From positions 1 through 53,884 of the forward strand of contig JBNJCX010000009.1 in the NCBI GenBank assembly GCA_051744365.1: 53,884 nt of DNA, written 5' to 3'. Source of the stretch: Gudongella sp051744365 (GTDB lineage Bacteria; Bacillota; Clostridia; Tissierellales; Tissierellaceae). The position numbers and the translations under genes were made by a program. Of this stretch, positions 41,907 to 50,129 are shown piece by piece; position 1 is the stretch's first letter; every line of letters starts with the position of its first letter. The notes below the pieces were generated by a model. That model saw only the letters and a list, made by a program, of their open reading frames with translations. It did no database searches and was not told the origin of the DNA.

Positions 41907-43050
41907 CCTTTTCACCTTTCTTGAATTCTTCATGGATTCCTTCAAGGACACCTGGCGTATTGTATATATCAAGAACAAATCTCGAAATTATCTCACCGCC
42001 ATGGGCTATTGCCCTGTGGGTCCTCTTGGTCTTCATGGCCTGGGCAAATTCAATTGTATGGGGATTCAAATCCTTTCCAATATCAAGATATGGATGAAAT
42101 GCCGGACACACGTTGCTGACATTGCCGATGTCAGATGACCCGCCAGCTTCCTTGCTGATATCAGCCAGCTTAAGATCAAGATCGTTGTAAATGTTTTGGA
42201 GTACCTTTTCCCCCACGACATTTCTTCTCAGACTGTCGTATTTCTCTCCGATTTCCTCAACTGACCAGGAGGTCCTGGTGGCTAGAGCGGCAGCCTGGGC
42301 GCAATCCATGACCCATCTGCTTATCTCATCCAGGTAAGGTCGGTTGGCAGCCCTTACAAGTACCTCCGCCTCAGTTTGATGAGGAACGATATTGGATGCG
42401 TCTCCGCCCTTTACAATATACCCATGAAGTCTCGTATCATCCTTTAGGTGCTGTCTCATCATATCCATTGCATCGAAGAACAGCCTCATTGCATTTAAAG
42501 CATTTCTTCCTTCCCACGGAATACTCGAAGCATGGGCAGGCTTACCTGCGAATTTGAACTGATACGCATCAAGTGCCAAAAATCTTGAGAAAAGTGCATT
42601 ACTGTTGCTCATATGAATCATTACAGCAAAGTCCATGCCTTGGAAAACCCCTGCCTTTACCAGGGAAACCTTACCGCCCCTCATTTCCTCATCTGGAGTG
42701 CCTACAATGTGGATTTCCGCGGGTATCTCCTCCTTCATCTCATTTAGTACAAGAGCCGCCAGGATGCTAATCGTACCACCGGCACAGTGCCCGCAGGCGT
42801 GTCCCAAGCCCCTTAAGGCATCGTATTCCACCAGTATTGCGGCCTTCCTGTCCTTGCCTTTGTTTATTATCCCCCTGAAGGCTGTATCCATTCCAGCAAA
42901 TGGATACTCGACTGGTATTCCGTATCTTTCCAGGATTTCCACCATCTTCTTGGAAGATAGAAATTCCTCTCCACCGATTTCAGGGTTATCAGAAATAGAA
43001 TCATTCAATTCCATAATCTCATCATGGTATTTCTCAATCAGCTTTTTCAT
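41899..43050 (-). CDS. M20 family amidohydrolase/peptidase
   Basis: Zinc-dependent amidohydrolase of the M20D type, like p-aminobenzoyl-glutamate hydrolase or aminoacylase proteins. Length 383. Metal-binding GLGHACGHCAGG, TPDEEMRGGK and the late His in AIAHGG are present, with the dimerisation lid domain from about 165 to 280 (AGKPAHASSIPWEGRNA). AAGGAGGA precedes the ATG. It is the first gene of a pair with the amidohydrolase, overlapping by 8 bp. The exact substrate is unknown. A TATGAT box is found 45 bases upstream but no full promoter. Confidence 0.9.
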   Translation of the reverse strand: MKKLIEKYHDEIMELNDSISDNPEIGGEEFLSSKKMVEILERYGIPVEYPFAGMDTAFRGIINKGKDRKAAILVEYDALRGLGHACGHCAGGTISILAALVLNEMKEEIPAEIHIVGTPDEEMRGGKVSLVKAGVFQGMDFAVMIHMSNSNALFSRFLALDAYQFKFAGKPAHASSIPWEGRNALNAMRLFFDAMDMMRQHLKDDTRLHGYIVKGGDASNIVPHQTEAEVLVRAANRPYLDEISRWVMDCAQAAALATRTSWSVEEIGEKYDSLRRNVVGEKVLQNIYNDLDLKLADISKEAGGSSDIGNVSNVCPAFHPYLDIGKDLNPHTIEFAQAMKTKRTHRAIAHGGEIISRFVLDIYNTPGVLEGIHEEFKKGEKGE

Positions 43051-43224
43051 AGTCTTCCTCCTTTTTCTACAGTTTCATCAATTTATCATATCATAGCAAA
43101 TTTTCCTGAGAAGGTACAGTCTGAGTACTAATAATTTATCCATCAATTTTCTGATATTTCAACATTTGTTTTCCTTCATTGGGTATATATCCATTAAGCA
43201 ATAAATTCCAACGGAGGTGTTCCA

Positions 43225-43656
43225 ATGAAAAAAATTCTTGTACCAATCGACGGATCAGACTGCTCCAAGCTCGCTCTAGCCAAAGCCAGGGAGCTTGGAG
43301 AAGCATTCAATTCCCACATAACCATCCTTACAATCATAGACAGCATAAGGTATTTGGATATGGATTTCAAATTCGATGCAGTCAGGGACGGTATTGACCT
43401 GAGCAAGCAGCTTCTCGTAACTGCAAAGGAGGATTTCAAGGATTATCCCGGGGAGGTTGAAACAATCTACAAGACCGGTGATGTTGCCGAAGAAATCATT
43501 GATGTAGCTGAAGAAGGTGACTTTGATCTTATAGTGATGGGCAGCAGAGGACTTGGGGTATTTTCAAGGACAATCCTGGGAAGTGTTTCCCATAAGGTTA
43601 TCCAGCATGCAAAGACAACTGTCATGGTTGTAAAAAACTGTGGCCTTACAGATTAA
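43225..43656 (+). CDS. Universal stress protein (UspA family), copy 2
   Basis: Paralogue of the Usp at 40020; by eye more than half of the residues are identical, including the ATP loop VMGSRGLGVFSRTILGSVSH. 143 residues, start ATG with GGAGGTG in front. A GGGTAT box (43181-43186), as in the first copy, stands 39 bases upstream, but the -35 is poorer. It is followed by nhaC after 161 bp, which has its own promoter. Confidence 0.92.
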   Translation: MKKILVPIDGSDCSKLALAKARELGEAFNSHITILTIIDSIRYLDMDFKFDAVRDGIDLSKQLLVTAKEDFKDYPGEVETIYKTGDVAEEIIDVAEEGDFDLIVMGSRGLGVFSRTILGSVSHKVIQHAKTTVMVVKNCGLTD

Positions 43657-43715
43657 TAATTCAATATTTCCCTCTAAATTTTAATATTTTTTTCATCTGA
43701 ATTATCAGAAAACAA

Positions 43716-43744
43716 TTGAAAAATCTCAGAATATAGTGTAATCT
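43716..43744 (+). promoter_or_regulatory. nhaC promoter
   Basis: -35 TTGAAA (43716-43721), 17-bp spacer, -10 TAATCT (43739-43744). A near-palindrome TGTTTTCCACAAAGGGTGTG (from 43760) follows in the leader and might be an operator. Confidence 0.6.
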
Positions 43745-43817
43745 ATAATAAAATCTGTATGTTTTCCACAAAGGGTGTGAAAACAAATTCAGAAAATAAA
43801 TTTCAAGGGGGTTTAAT

Positions 43818-45209
43818 ATGAAAACAAAGAAGCAAGCAACAATCGGTCATGCATTAATACCTATTTTAGTCCTAATAGTATCTTTGTTTAGCGGTATCGT
43901 ATATCTTGGTACCGATGCACACATCCCGATACTAGTAGCAATTATTGTTGCAGCAACAGTAGGAATAGTAAGCCTTGGCTATACCTGGGGCGAAATTGAG
44001 AAAGGGGCCATCGAGACCATCCAAATGGCAATGCAGGCCATACTGATACTTATGATTATCGGTACTGTGGTTGGATCATGGATTCTTAGTGGAACTGTAC
44101 CAGCGATGATTTATTATGGTCTGCAGATTCTTTCTCCAGGGATTTTCCTTGTTGCAACAGCTGTTATCTGTGCCATAGTTTCATTGGCAACAGGTAGTTC
44201 ATGGACTACAGCAGGTACAGTAGGTATTGCTTTAATGGGAGTAGGTCAGGGACTTGGAATGCCAGCATACATAGTAGCAGGTGCCGTTGTATCCGGAGCA
44301 TATTTTGGAGACAAGATATCACCTCTATCAGACACAACAAACCTTGCTCCTGCAATGGCAGGTTCAACTTTGTTCGAGCATATCAAGTACATGTTCTGGA
44401 CAACTGTACCCAGCTTTACAATAGCACTTGTTCTTTACGGAATCATCGGTGCGAGATATGCGGGAAGCCAGCTTGATACGTCAAACATCAACATTATACT
44501 TGATGGAATCGCAGCAAACTTCAATATATCGCCGATTCTATTGCTTCCACCGATTATAGTAATCGGACTTGTTATAATGAAGGTTCCTGCACTTCCAGGA
44601 CTTACGGCAGGTACAGTAACAGGTGGAATTTTCGCAGCAATATTCCAGGGCTCAGGTCTTGGAGAAATAATCAATACTGCACACTATGGATTTGAAATCG
44701 ACAGTGGCGTAGCAATGGTGGATGAACTTCTTAACCGTGGTGGACTGGACAGCATGATGTGGACTGTATCACTAATACTTCTTGCAATGACATTCGGAGG
44801 TATAATGGAAAGAACAGGAATGCTTGGAGCAATAGCAGCAGCTATATTGACGCTTGCTCACAATACAGGATCACTTGTTGCTGCAACAATACTTACCAGT
44901 ATTGCAATAAATATTCTGGCAGCTGACCAGTATCTTGCAATTGTAATTCCTGGTAGAATGTACAAGGATGCATACGATGAGATGGGACTTGAGCCAAGAC
45001 TTCTTTCAAGAACATTGGAGGATGGAGGTACTCTTACCTCACCATTGATTCCATGGAACACATGTGGAGCTTATATGTCAAGCGTACTACTGGTATCACC
45101 TCTTGCATATGCCCCATACGCATTCCTGAATCTGATTAACCCGGTAGTTGCAATTATCTACGGTTTCACAGGATTCAGCATCAAGAAAACAGAACCAAAA
45201 GCGGAATAG
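43818..45209 (+). CDS. nhaC: Na+/H+ antiporter, NhaC family
   Basis: Polytopic membrane antiporter of 463 residues with about eleven or twelve hydrophobic segments. The NhaC signature GDKISPLSDTTNLAPA is complete, and TGSSWTTAGTVGIALMGVG and LAADQYLAIVIPGRMYK are typical. Members exchange sodium for protons; some (MleN) couple to malate/lactate, so the cargo is not certain. AGGGGG precedes the ATG. It has its own promoter and terminator. Location next to universal stress genes suggests a role in ion or pH stress. Confidence 0.92.
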   Translation: MKTKKQATIGHALIPILVLIVSLFSGIVYLGTDAHIPILVAIIVAATVGIVSLGYTWGEIEKGAIETIQMAMQAILILMIIGTVVGSWILSGTVPAMIYYGLQILSPGIFLVATAVICAIVSLATGSSWTTAGTVGIALMGVGQGLGMPAYIVAGAVVSGAYFGDKISPLSDTTNLAPAMAGSTLFEHIKYMFWTTVPSFTIALVLYGIIGARYAGSQLDTSNINIILDGIAANFNISPILLLPPIIVIGLVIMKVPALPGLTAGTVTGGIFAAIFQGSGLGEIINTAHYGFEIDSGVAMVDELLNRGGLDSMMWTVSLILLAMTFGGIMERTGMLGAIAAAILTLAHNTGSLVAATILTSIAINILAADQYLAIVIPGRMYKDAYDEMGLEPRLLSRTLEDGGTLTSPLIPWNTCGAYMSSVLLVSPLAYAPYAFLNLINPVVAIIYGFTGFSIKKTEPKAE

Positions 45210-45210
45210 T

Positions 45211-45247
45211 AAAAAGCCCTGACATTTCAAATGTCAGGGCTTTTTTA
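45211..45247 (+). terminator. nhaC terminator
   Basis: AAAAAGCCCTGACATTTCAA and its complement, followed by TTTTTT. The dispersed repeat E begins immediately behind it. Confidence 0.92.
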
Positions 45248-45581
45248 ATTCATACCCTTTCAATGAAATATATCAAAATCATAGATTTTGGATATTTCTA
45301 TCGCTGGGCACTTCGCAATTCACAATTCACAGTTAAAAGCATTCATTTCATGGGCTTTTCGTGATACTTAAAGCTACAATTTCAACCACACTCCCAAATG
45401 ATCAAATAACATCAAAGATATTAAAAATTCTATAACTGGCAGTAACAATTAATTAAATAAACATTACTATCCTGACATAGAGTGACAATAACCCTAATTT
45501 GTCTTCCTGAGTGAAACGAAGGATCTATGACCCTTGAGATCAACCCTAGCCAATTGAGAATCGTGAATTGAGAATTGTGAA
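45248..45581. repeat. Intergenic repeat element E (nhaC-dehydrogenase gap)
   Basis: The 334 bp hold no gene. It opens with the AT-rich hairpin core shared with C and D (45248-45327, including GAAATATATCAAAATC). A single forward CCTGAGTGAAACGAAGGATC motif lies at 45501-45533; an inverted partner is not clear. The right end GAATCGTGAATTGAGAATTG abuts the stop of the dehydrogenase gene (TAA-TTCACAATTC on the minus strand). Confidence 0.82.
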
Positions 45582-46556
45582 TTATCTTCTCATTTCCGGC
45601 ACAACATTCACGGGCTCTTTCCCTTCCAGAATCCTAACCATACACCTAGCTGCATTCCATGCAAGGTTGTCAAAGGTGCGTTGGGTTCCAGCCGCAATAT
45701 GTGGAGAAAGAACAACATTGTCCATCTTAAGCAGGGGGTTGTCCTGACCTAATGGCTCTTTTTCATATACATCAAGTCCTGCACCTGCAATCTCTCCTTC
45801 TTGAAGTGCCTTTATCAAAGCCTTCTCATCAACAACCGGGCCCCTTGAAGCATTTACAAGGATTGCATTCTTCTTCATCAGGGAAAATTCCTTTTCTCCC
45901 ATAAGATGATGGGTCTCATCTGTAAGCGGAGTAAGAAGCACCACAAAATCACTTTCCTTAAGGAGCTCCTCCATCGGCTTGTAGGAAATCCCGAATTCCT
46001 TTTCTGCTGCCTCTTTTCTTGATCTGTTGTAGTATGACACATCCATCTTAAAACCCAGGCTGCATCTTCTGGCAACCTCTCCTCCGATTCTTCCCATACC
46101 GATTATTCCTACCTTTGTTCCTGAAACATCGTGGCCCATAAGATTATTGTTCTCTATTTTCTTCCAGTTTCCATCCTTTACAAAAGAATTAAGCTCAGTA
46201 ATCCTTCTTGCAGTTGCAATAAGGAGCCCCATTACAAAATCAGCAACTGTATCTTCAAGGATTCCCGGTGAATGGGTACCGATTACTCCTGCCTTTTTCA
46301 TTGCTTCAATATCAAAATTATTGTAACCTACAGTAATATTACTTACTACCTTAAGTTTCTTTGCCCTCTCCAGTAGTTTTTCATCAATTGGAGTAATAAG
46401 GACGACTGCACCCTCCACATCCTCAATTTCTTCGTAAATATCCTCATAGGTTATAGACTTTGAGTAATCAAGCTGGACAACATCACAATGCTCCTTAACA
46501 AAATCCTGGATTTCCTCCTTAACTGGATATCCAATCAATACCTTCGGTTTTCCCAT
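45582..46556 (-). CDS. D-2-hydroxyacid dehydrogenase (glyoxylate/hydroxypyruvate reductase-like), copy 1
   Basis: NAD(P)-dependent dehydrogenase of the D-isomer-specific family. The Rossmann motif GTKVGIIGMGRIGGEVARR, the catalytic Arg in ASRGPVVDEKAL, Glu in LDVYEKEP and His in SPHIAAGT are intact. The segment after the NAD fingerprint, YYNRSRKEA, has no acidic residue, so NADP is possible. Substrates of such proteins include glyoxylate, hydroxypyruvate, 2-ketogluconate or branched 2-keto acids. Length 324. It is last in an operon of DUF401 protein and two paralogous dehydrogenases, 13 bp apart. The stop codon is immediately followed by repeat E. Confidence 0.9.
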   Translation of the reverse strand: MGKPKVLIGYPVKEEIQDFVKEHCDVVQLDYSKSITYEDIYEEIEDVEGAVVLITPIDEKLLERAKKLKVVSNITVGYNNFDIEAMKKAGVIGTHSPGILEDTVADFVMGLLIATARRITELNSFVKDGNWKKIENNNLMGHDVSGTKVGIIGMGRIGGEVARRCSLGFKMDVSYYNRSRKEAAEKEFGISYKPMEELLKESDFVVLLTPLTDETHHLMGEKEFSLMKKNAILVNASRGPVVDEKALIKALQEGEIAGAGLDVYEKEPLGQDNPLLKMDNVVLSPHIAAGTQRTFDNLAWNAARCMVRILEGKEPVNVVPEMRR

Positions 46557-46569
46557 CCTTGATCCTCCT

Positions 46570-47544
46570 CTATTGTTTTCTTAGCTCCGGTACTATATAT
46601 TCACTGCCGCCTTCCAGCAGCACTTCCACAAGTGTCCTTGCAGCAACAACGCCCATCTCATCCCTTGTCTTTCTTGTTGCAGATCCTATATGCGGCAAAG
46701 TAACTACATTTTTCATCTTCAGAAGAGGATTGTCCGTGTCAACCGGTTCCTTTTCATAAACATCTAGTCCCGCCCCTGCAATCTCACCTTCCTGAAGTGC
46801 CTTTATCAACGCCTTCTCATCAACTACAGGTCCTCTGGAAGCATTTATAAGGAATGCGTCCTCTTTCATAAGACTCAGCTCCCTTTCACCTATAAGGTGG
46901 TAGGTCTCATCATTAAGTGGAGTCATTACTACGAGAAAATCGGCCTTCTGCAATACCTGGTCCATTTCCATATACCGAGCTCCCAGCCTCTCTTCTACAT
47001 GGGGCTTTCTGCTTCTGTTGTAGTAGATTATATCCATATCAAATCCAACTGCCCTCTTTGCAACAGCTTGTCCGATTCTTCCCATTCCAATTATTCCCAA
47101 AGTCGAGTGGTGAACGTCCTTGCCAAAGAACTTGTCCTTCTGTTCCCTTTTCCAGTTTCCAGCCTTTGTATCAGCATCGGACTCAGTTATTCTTCTGGCG
47201 GCTGCAATTATCAGTCCAAGAATAAGGTCAGCGACGGTATTGTCAAGAACTCCGGGGGTATTGGTACCCAAGACCCCTCTCTCTTTCATGTCCTCAATAT
47301 TAAAGTTGTTGTAACCTACCGATATATTGCTTGCTACTTTTAGCTTTGGTGCATGTTTCAACAGCTCACTGTCAATCTTCATCCCGACCTGGAGAATTCC
47401 ATCCACATCAGCTATATTGTCTACAATATCCTGAAAAGTCTTCTTTTTCGTGAAATCCCACATGACGTAATCGCAGTACTCAGCGATATATTCCTCCGCC
47501 TCCTTTGGAATTTCATTAGCAATAAATACCTTTGGTCTGTTCAT
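46570..47544 (-). CDS. D-2-hydroxyacid dehydrogenase (glyoxylate/hydroxypyruvate reductase-like), copy 2
   Basis: Paralogue of the downstream gene, of exactly the same length (324). The catalytic part from VVDEKALIKALQEG to LDVYEKEP is identical over about 28 residues, and the rest shares roughly half of residues. The NAD motif is LGIIGMGRIGQAVAKR; catalytic Arg, Glu and His (LPHIGSAT) are present. It lies 15 bp after the DUF401 gene. Two copies side by side suggest duplication and possibly two related substrates or a heteromer. The 28-residue identity also suggests recent gene conversion. Confidence 0.9.
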   Translation of the reverse strand: MNRPKVFIANEIPKEAEEYIAEYCDYVMWDFTKKKTFQDIVDNIADVDGILQVGMKIDSELLKHAPKLKVASNISVGYNNFNIEDMKERGVLGTNTPGVLDNTVADLILGLIIAAARRITESDADTKAGNWKREQKDKFFGKDVHHSTLGIIGMGRIGQAVAKRAVGFDMDIIYYNRSRKPHVEERLGARYMEMDQVLQKADFLVVMTPLNDETYHLIGERELSLMKEDAFLINASRGPVVDEKALIKALQEGEIAGAGLDVYEKEPVDTDNPLLKMKNVVTLPHIGSATRKTRDEMGVVAARTLVEVLLEGGSEYIVPELRKQ

Positions 47545-47559
47545 ATTATCATCCTTTCA

Positions 47560-48786
47560 TCAAGCAAATATAGTCATCAATGTTAAAGTTATAGCAAATA
47601 TAAGAATTAACTGAAGTGCAAAATATGGTCCGTATTCCTTGTATAGTTCACCAGTTGTCACCTTCATTTCGTCGATTGTAAGGACCTGGCACAGATGAAG
47701 CGGTGAATAAAAGTATCCCACAAAAGAGACAGCCAAAAGGAAGAACGTGTAAATGTGAAGTGCATTATTCTCCAGTCCCATCATGGTCAGCAATGGTAGG
47801 GTTATAGCTAATGATGATGTCGGATAACCTGTTATATACCCAAAGAAGAAGGATACCAATGTAAATATGACCAATACGCCTATTCCCCCCTGAGTGCTCA
47901 TAAGTAGACCGTTTATCAGCTCCAGCATATTATCCATCTGAAGGATAATATCCTTCAGAATCAATATTGATATTACTATCAGTATGGTATTATAATTGAT
48001 CGACTTGACCGTCCTGTAAAGAAAATCTTTTTTATCACTGAGAAAGTATACAATAATGATACTACCCACCATGGAAAGAAAGAATGGAAGTCCCGTTATG
48101 ACATTTATAATAACGGACATATATATTGGTGATGCCAGAACAAGAAGTCTAAGGATACCTCCAAGCGTTACCTCCCTGTGCCTCTTTTCACCGTTTCCCT
48201 TGCCTCGCATAAAAAGCATATACCCCAGAATCACAGTCCCTGCAACAAAGGGCAATCCAAATCCAATGACCTTATAGATATTCAATTCAGGAATAGCGGC
48301 CTTTACAAACATCATACCTGTTGCAAATGGAAATAGGAACATTGAAATATGCCTGTAGATAAGGTTTATTGCAGCCCTTCTTGCAGGAATTATTTCCAGT
48401 TCCTCACCAATATTGTTAATAAAAGGAGCTGATAGAACCGCTCCTCCTGGAACTGACATAATCCCTATTAGTGATGGGATTATCATCATAATAAGCTTTT
48501 TGCTTGTGATAAGCCCCAGCATTGAATCCACTATCTTTTGAAGGATTCCATATCTTTTCAGGAGACTTCCGAGAATTCCTACCATCGCAACTGTAAGAAT
48601 CGTATCTCTGGAGTACCTGTCCAGTACAACCCCAAGTGCGGTTTCTCCCAAACGGAGAATTCCAAGTCCTGAGAAGATGCTGATTGATATTGTTACAATC
48701 AGGATTGCATAGCTCAATTTAATCTTTTTCCTTATTAGTAGAGGTATAAGTCCGAATGATGCAAGTGTAACTATCAATTGAGTCAT
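47560..48786 (-). CDS. DUF401 family membrane protein (putative transporter)
   Basis: About eleven or twelve hydrophobic segments over 408 residues; recognised as the DUF401 family, which belongs to the broad ion-transporter-like superfamily but has no proven substrate. Repeated conserved parts are PSLIGIMSVPGGAVLSAPFI and GYITGYPTSSLAITLPLL, resembling the paired reentrant loops of IT-superfamily carriers. I start at the ATG at 48786 behind AAAGGAG. It leads the operon with the two hydroxyacid dehydrogenases, so it may carry a 2-hydroxy or 2-keto acid. That link is inference from position. Confidence 0.78.
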   Translation of the reverse strand: MTQLIVTLASFGLIPLLIRKKIKLSYAILIVTISISIFSGLGILRLGETALGVVLDRYSRDTILTVAMVGILGSLLKRYGILQKIVDSMLGLITSKKLIMMIIPSLIGIMSVPGGAVLSAPFINNIGEELEIIPARRAAINLIYRHISMFLFPFATGMMFVKAAIPELNIYKVIGFGLPFVAGTVILGYMLFMRGKGNGEKRHREVTLGGILRLLVLASPIYMSVIINVITGLPFFLSMVGSIIIVYFLSDKKDFLYRTVKSINYNTILIVISILILKDIILQMDNMLELINGLLMSTQGGIGVLVIFTLVSFFFGYITGYPTSSLAITLPLLTMMGLENNALHIYTFFLLAVSFVGYFYSPLHLCQVLTIDEMKVTTGELYKEYGPYFALQLILIFAITLTLMTIFA

Positions 48787-48874
48787 TTTGTCGCTCCTTT
48801 GCAAAGTATTTCGTTAATCTAATGATAACATATTAAGATGGAGTTTTGTTATTTGTTAATATCATGTCATTCTG

Positions 48875-48907
48875 AACAAAAAAGAAGCCTCCTTTTTAAG
48901 AGACTTC
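48875..48907 (-). terminator. Terminator of the ilv-megL operon
   Basis: Minus-strand hairpin GAAGTCTC-TTAAAAAG-GAGGCTTC (one G-U pair) followed by TTTTTTGTT, just past the megL stop. Confidence 0.85.
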
Positions 48908-48913
48908 CTCGAA

Positions 48914-50113
48914 TTATTTTAGCTTATCCAACGATCTTTCCAGATCATGGATGATATCCTCAGCATCCTCAAGACCTACAGAAAGCCTTACCAGACCTTC
49001 TTCTATGCCGCTTTTGGCCCTTTCTTCCTCGGTATATGAAGAGTGTGTCATGGATGCAGGATGTTGTATCAACGTCTCTGTATCCCCAAGACTTACAGCC
49101 AGCGTACAGAGCTTTACATCATCCATAAGATCCACACCTGCCTGAAGCCCGCCCTTAAGTGTAAAAGCTATCATGGCTCCAGGAAGCTTCATCTGTCTTT
49201 TTGCCATCTCATATTGTGGAAAGCTCCTTAGCCCTGGATACAGTACCCTTTCAACTTCGGGATGTCCCTCCAGGAATTCAGCTACAACCTGCGCATTTGC
49301 ACAATGTTTTTCCATTCTCAAGGGAAGTGTCTTCATTCCCCTGTTGACAAGATAAGCATCAAATGGTGAAAGGGATGCGCCAGTCATATCCTTTATTCCG
49401 AAAAACCTCACCTGATCGATAAATTCCTTCGCTCCCACTGCAAAGCCTGCAATAACATCCCCATGACCGTTCAGATACTTGGTACCGGAGTGAACCACCA
49501 CATCTGCTCCAAGCTCCAAGGGTCTCTGGATATATGGACTGCAGTAGGTGTTGTCAACGACTACCAAGCAACCCTCCAGTTCATGGGCTATTTCAGATAC
49601 TGCTTGGATATCTACAATTGTCATATTTGGATTTGCCGGTGTCTCAAGATAGACAACCTTTGTGTTTTCCTTCATGGCCCTTCTGAAGTTTTCAGGATCC
49701 TCTGCATCCACAAATGTAACCTCCACGCCGAACTTTTCAAGTCCGTGGCTCATATATGCAAATGTACATCCATAAAGAGTCTTTGCAGCAACTATATGGT
49801 CCCCTGTTCCAACAAGACTCCAGATTACCGATGTTATCGCTCCCATTCCCGAGGCGGATGATATGGCTGCTTCACCGCCTTCAAGGTTTGCCAGCTTCTC
49901 CTCAACCTGTGTGTTGGTTGGATTTCCAAGCCTTGAATATATGTAGCCATCTTCCTCTCCTGCGAACCTTCTTCCACCCTGCTTTGCATTGTCAAATACG
50001 AAGGTTGATGTCTGATATATAGGTGTAGCCAGGGCACCCACCTCATTCTTCTTGTATCCTGCATGAACTGCCCTTGTGGAGAATCCCATCTCCTTTAAGT
50101 GATTGTCTTCCAT
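48914..50113 (-). CDS. megL: Methionine gamma-lyase
   Basis: PLP enzyme of the Cys/Met metabolism family: methionine gives methanethiol, ammonia and 2-oxobutyrate. Within this family the cysteine at position 116 in TLYGCTFAY is the hallmark of methionine gamma-lyase, and it stands exactly at residue 116 here; cystathionine lyases and synthases have other residues. PLP lysine is Lys212 in HSGTKYLNGHGD. Length 399 is typical. It starts 16 bp after ilvE on the same strand and is the last gene of the ilv operon, just before a terminator. Its product 2-oxobutyrate is a substrate of the acetolactate synthase encoded two genes upstream. Confidence 0.92.
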   Translation of the reverse strand: MEDNHLKEMGFSTRAVHAGYKKNEVGALATPIYQTSTFVFDNAKQGGRRFAGEEDGYIYSRLGNPTNTQVEEKLANLEGGEAAISSASGMGAITSVIWSLVGTGDHIVAAKTLYGCTFAYMSHGLEKFGVEVTFVDAEDPENFRRAMKENTKVVYLETPANPNMTIVDIQAVSEIAHELEGCLVVVDNTYCSPYIQRPLELGADVVVHSGTKYLNGHGDVIAGFAVGAKEFIDQVRFFGIKDMTGASLSPFDAYLVNRGMKTLPLRMEKHCANAQVVAEFLEGHPEVERVLYPGLRSFPQYEMAKRQMKLPGAMIAFTLKGGLQAGVDLMDDVKLCTLAVSLGDTETLIQHPASMTHSSYTEEERAKSGIEEGLVRLSVGLEDAEDIIHDLERSLDKLK

Positions 50114-50129
50114 AATTTACCCCCTGTCG

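Noticed and set aside
41907..41978. Longer N terminus of the amidohydrolase
   Set aside because: Would overlap the M20 gene by 80 bp; the GTG with overlap of 8 bp and AAAGGTG is better.
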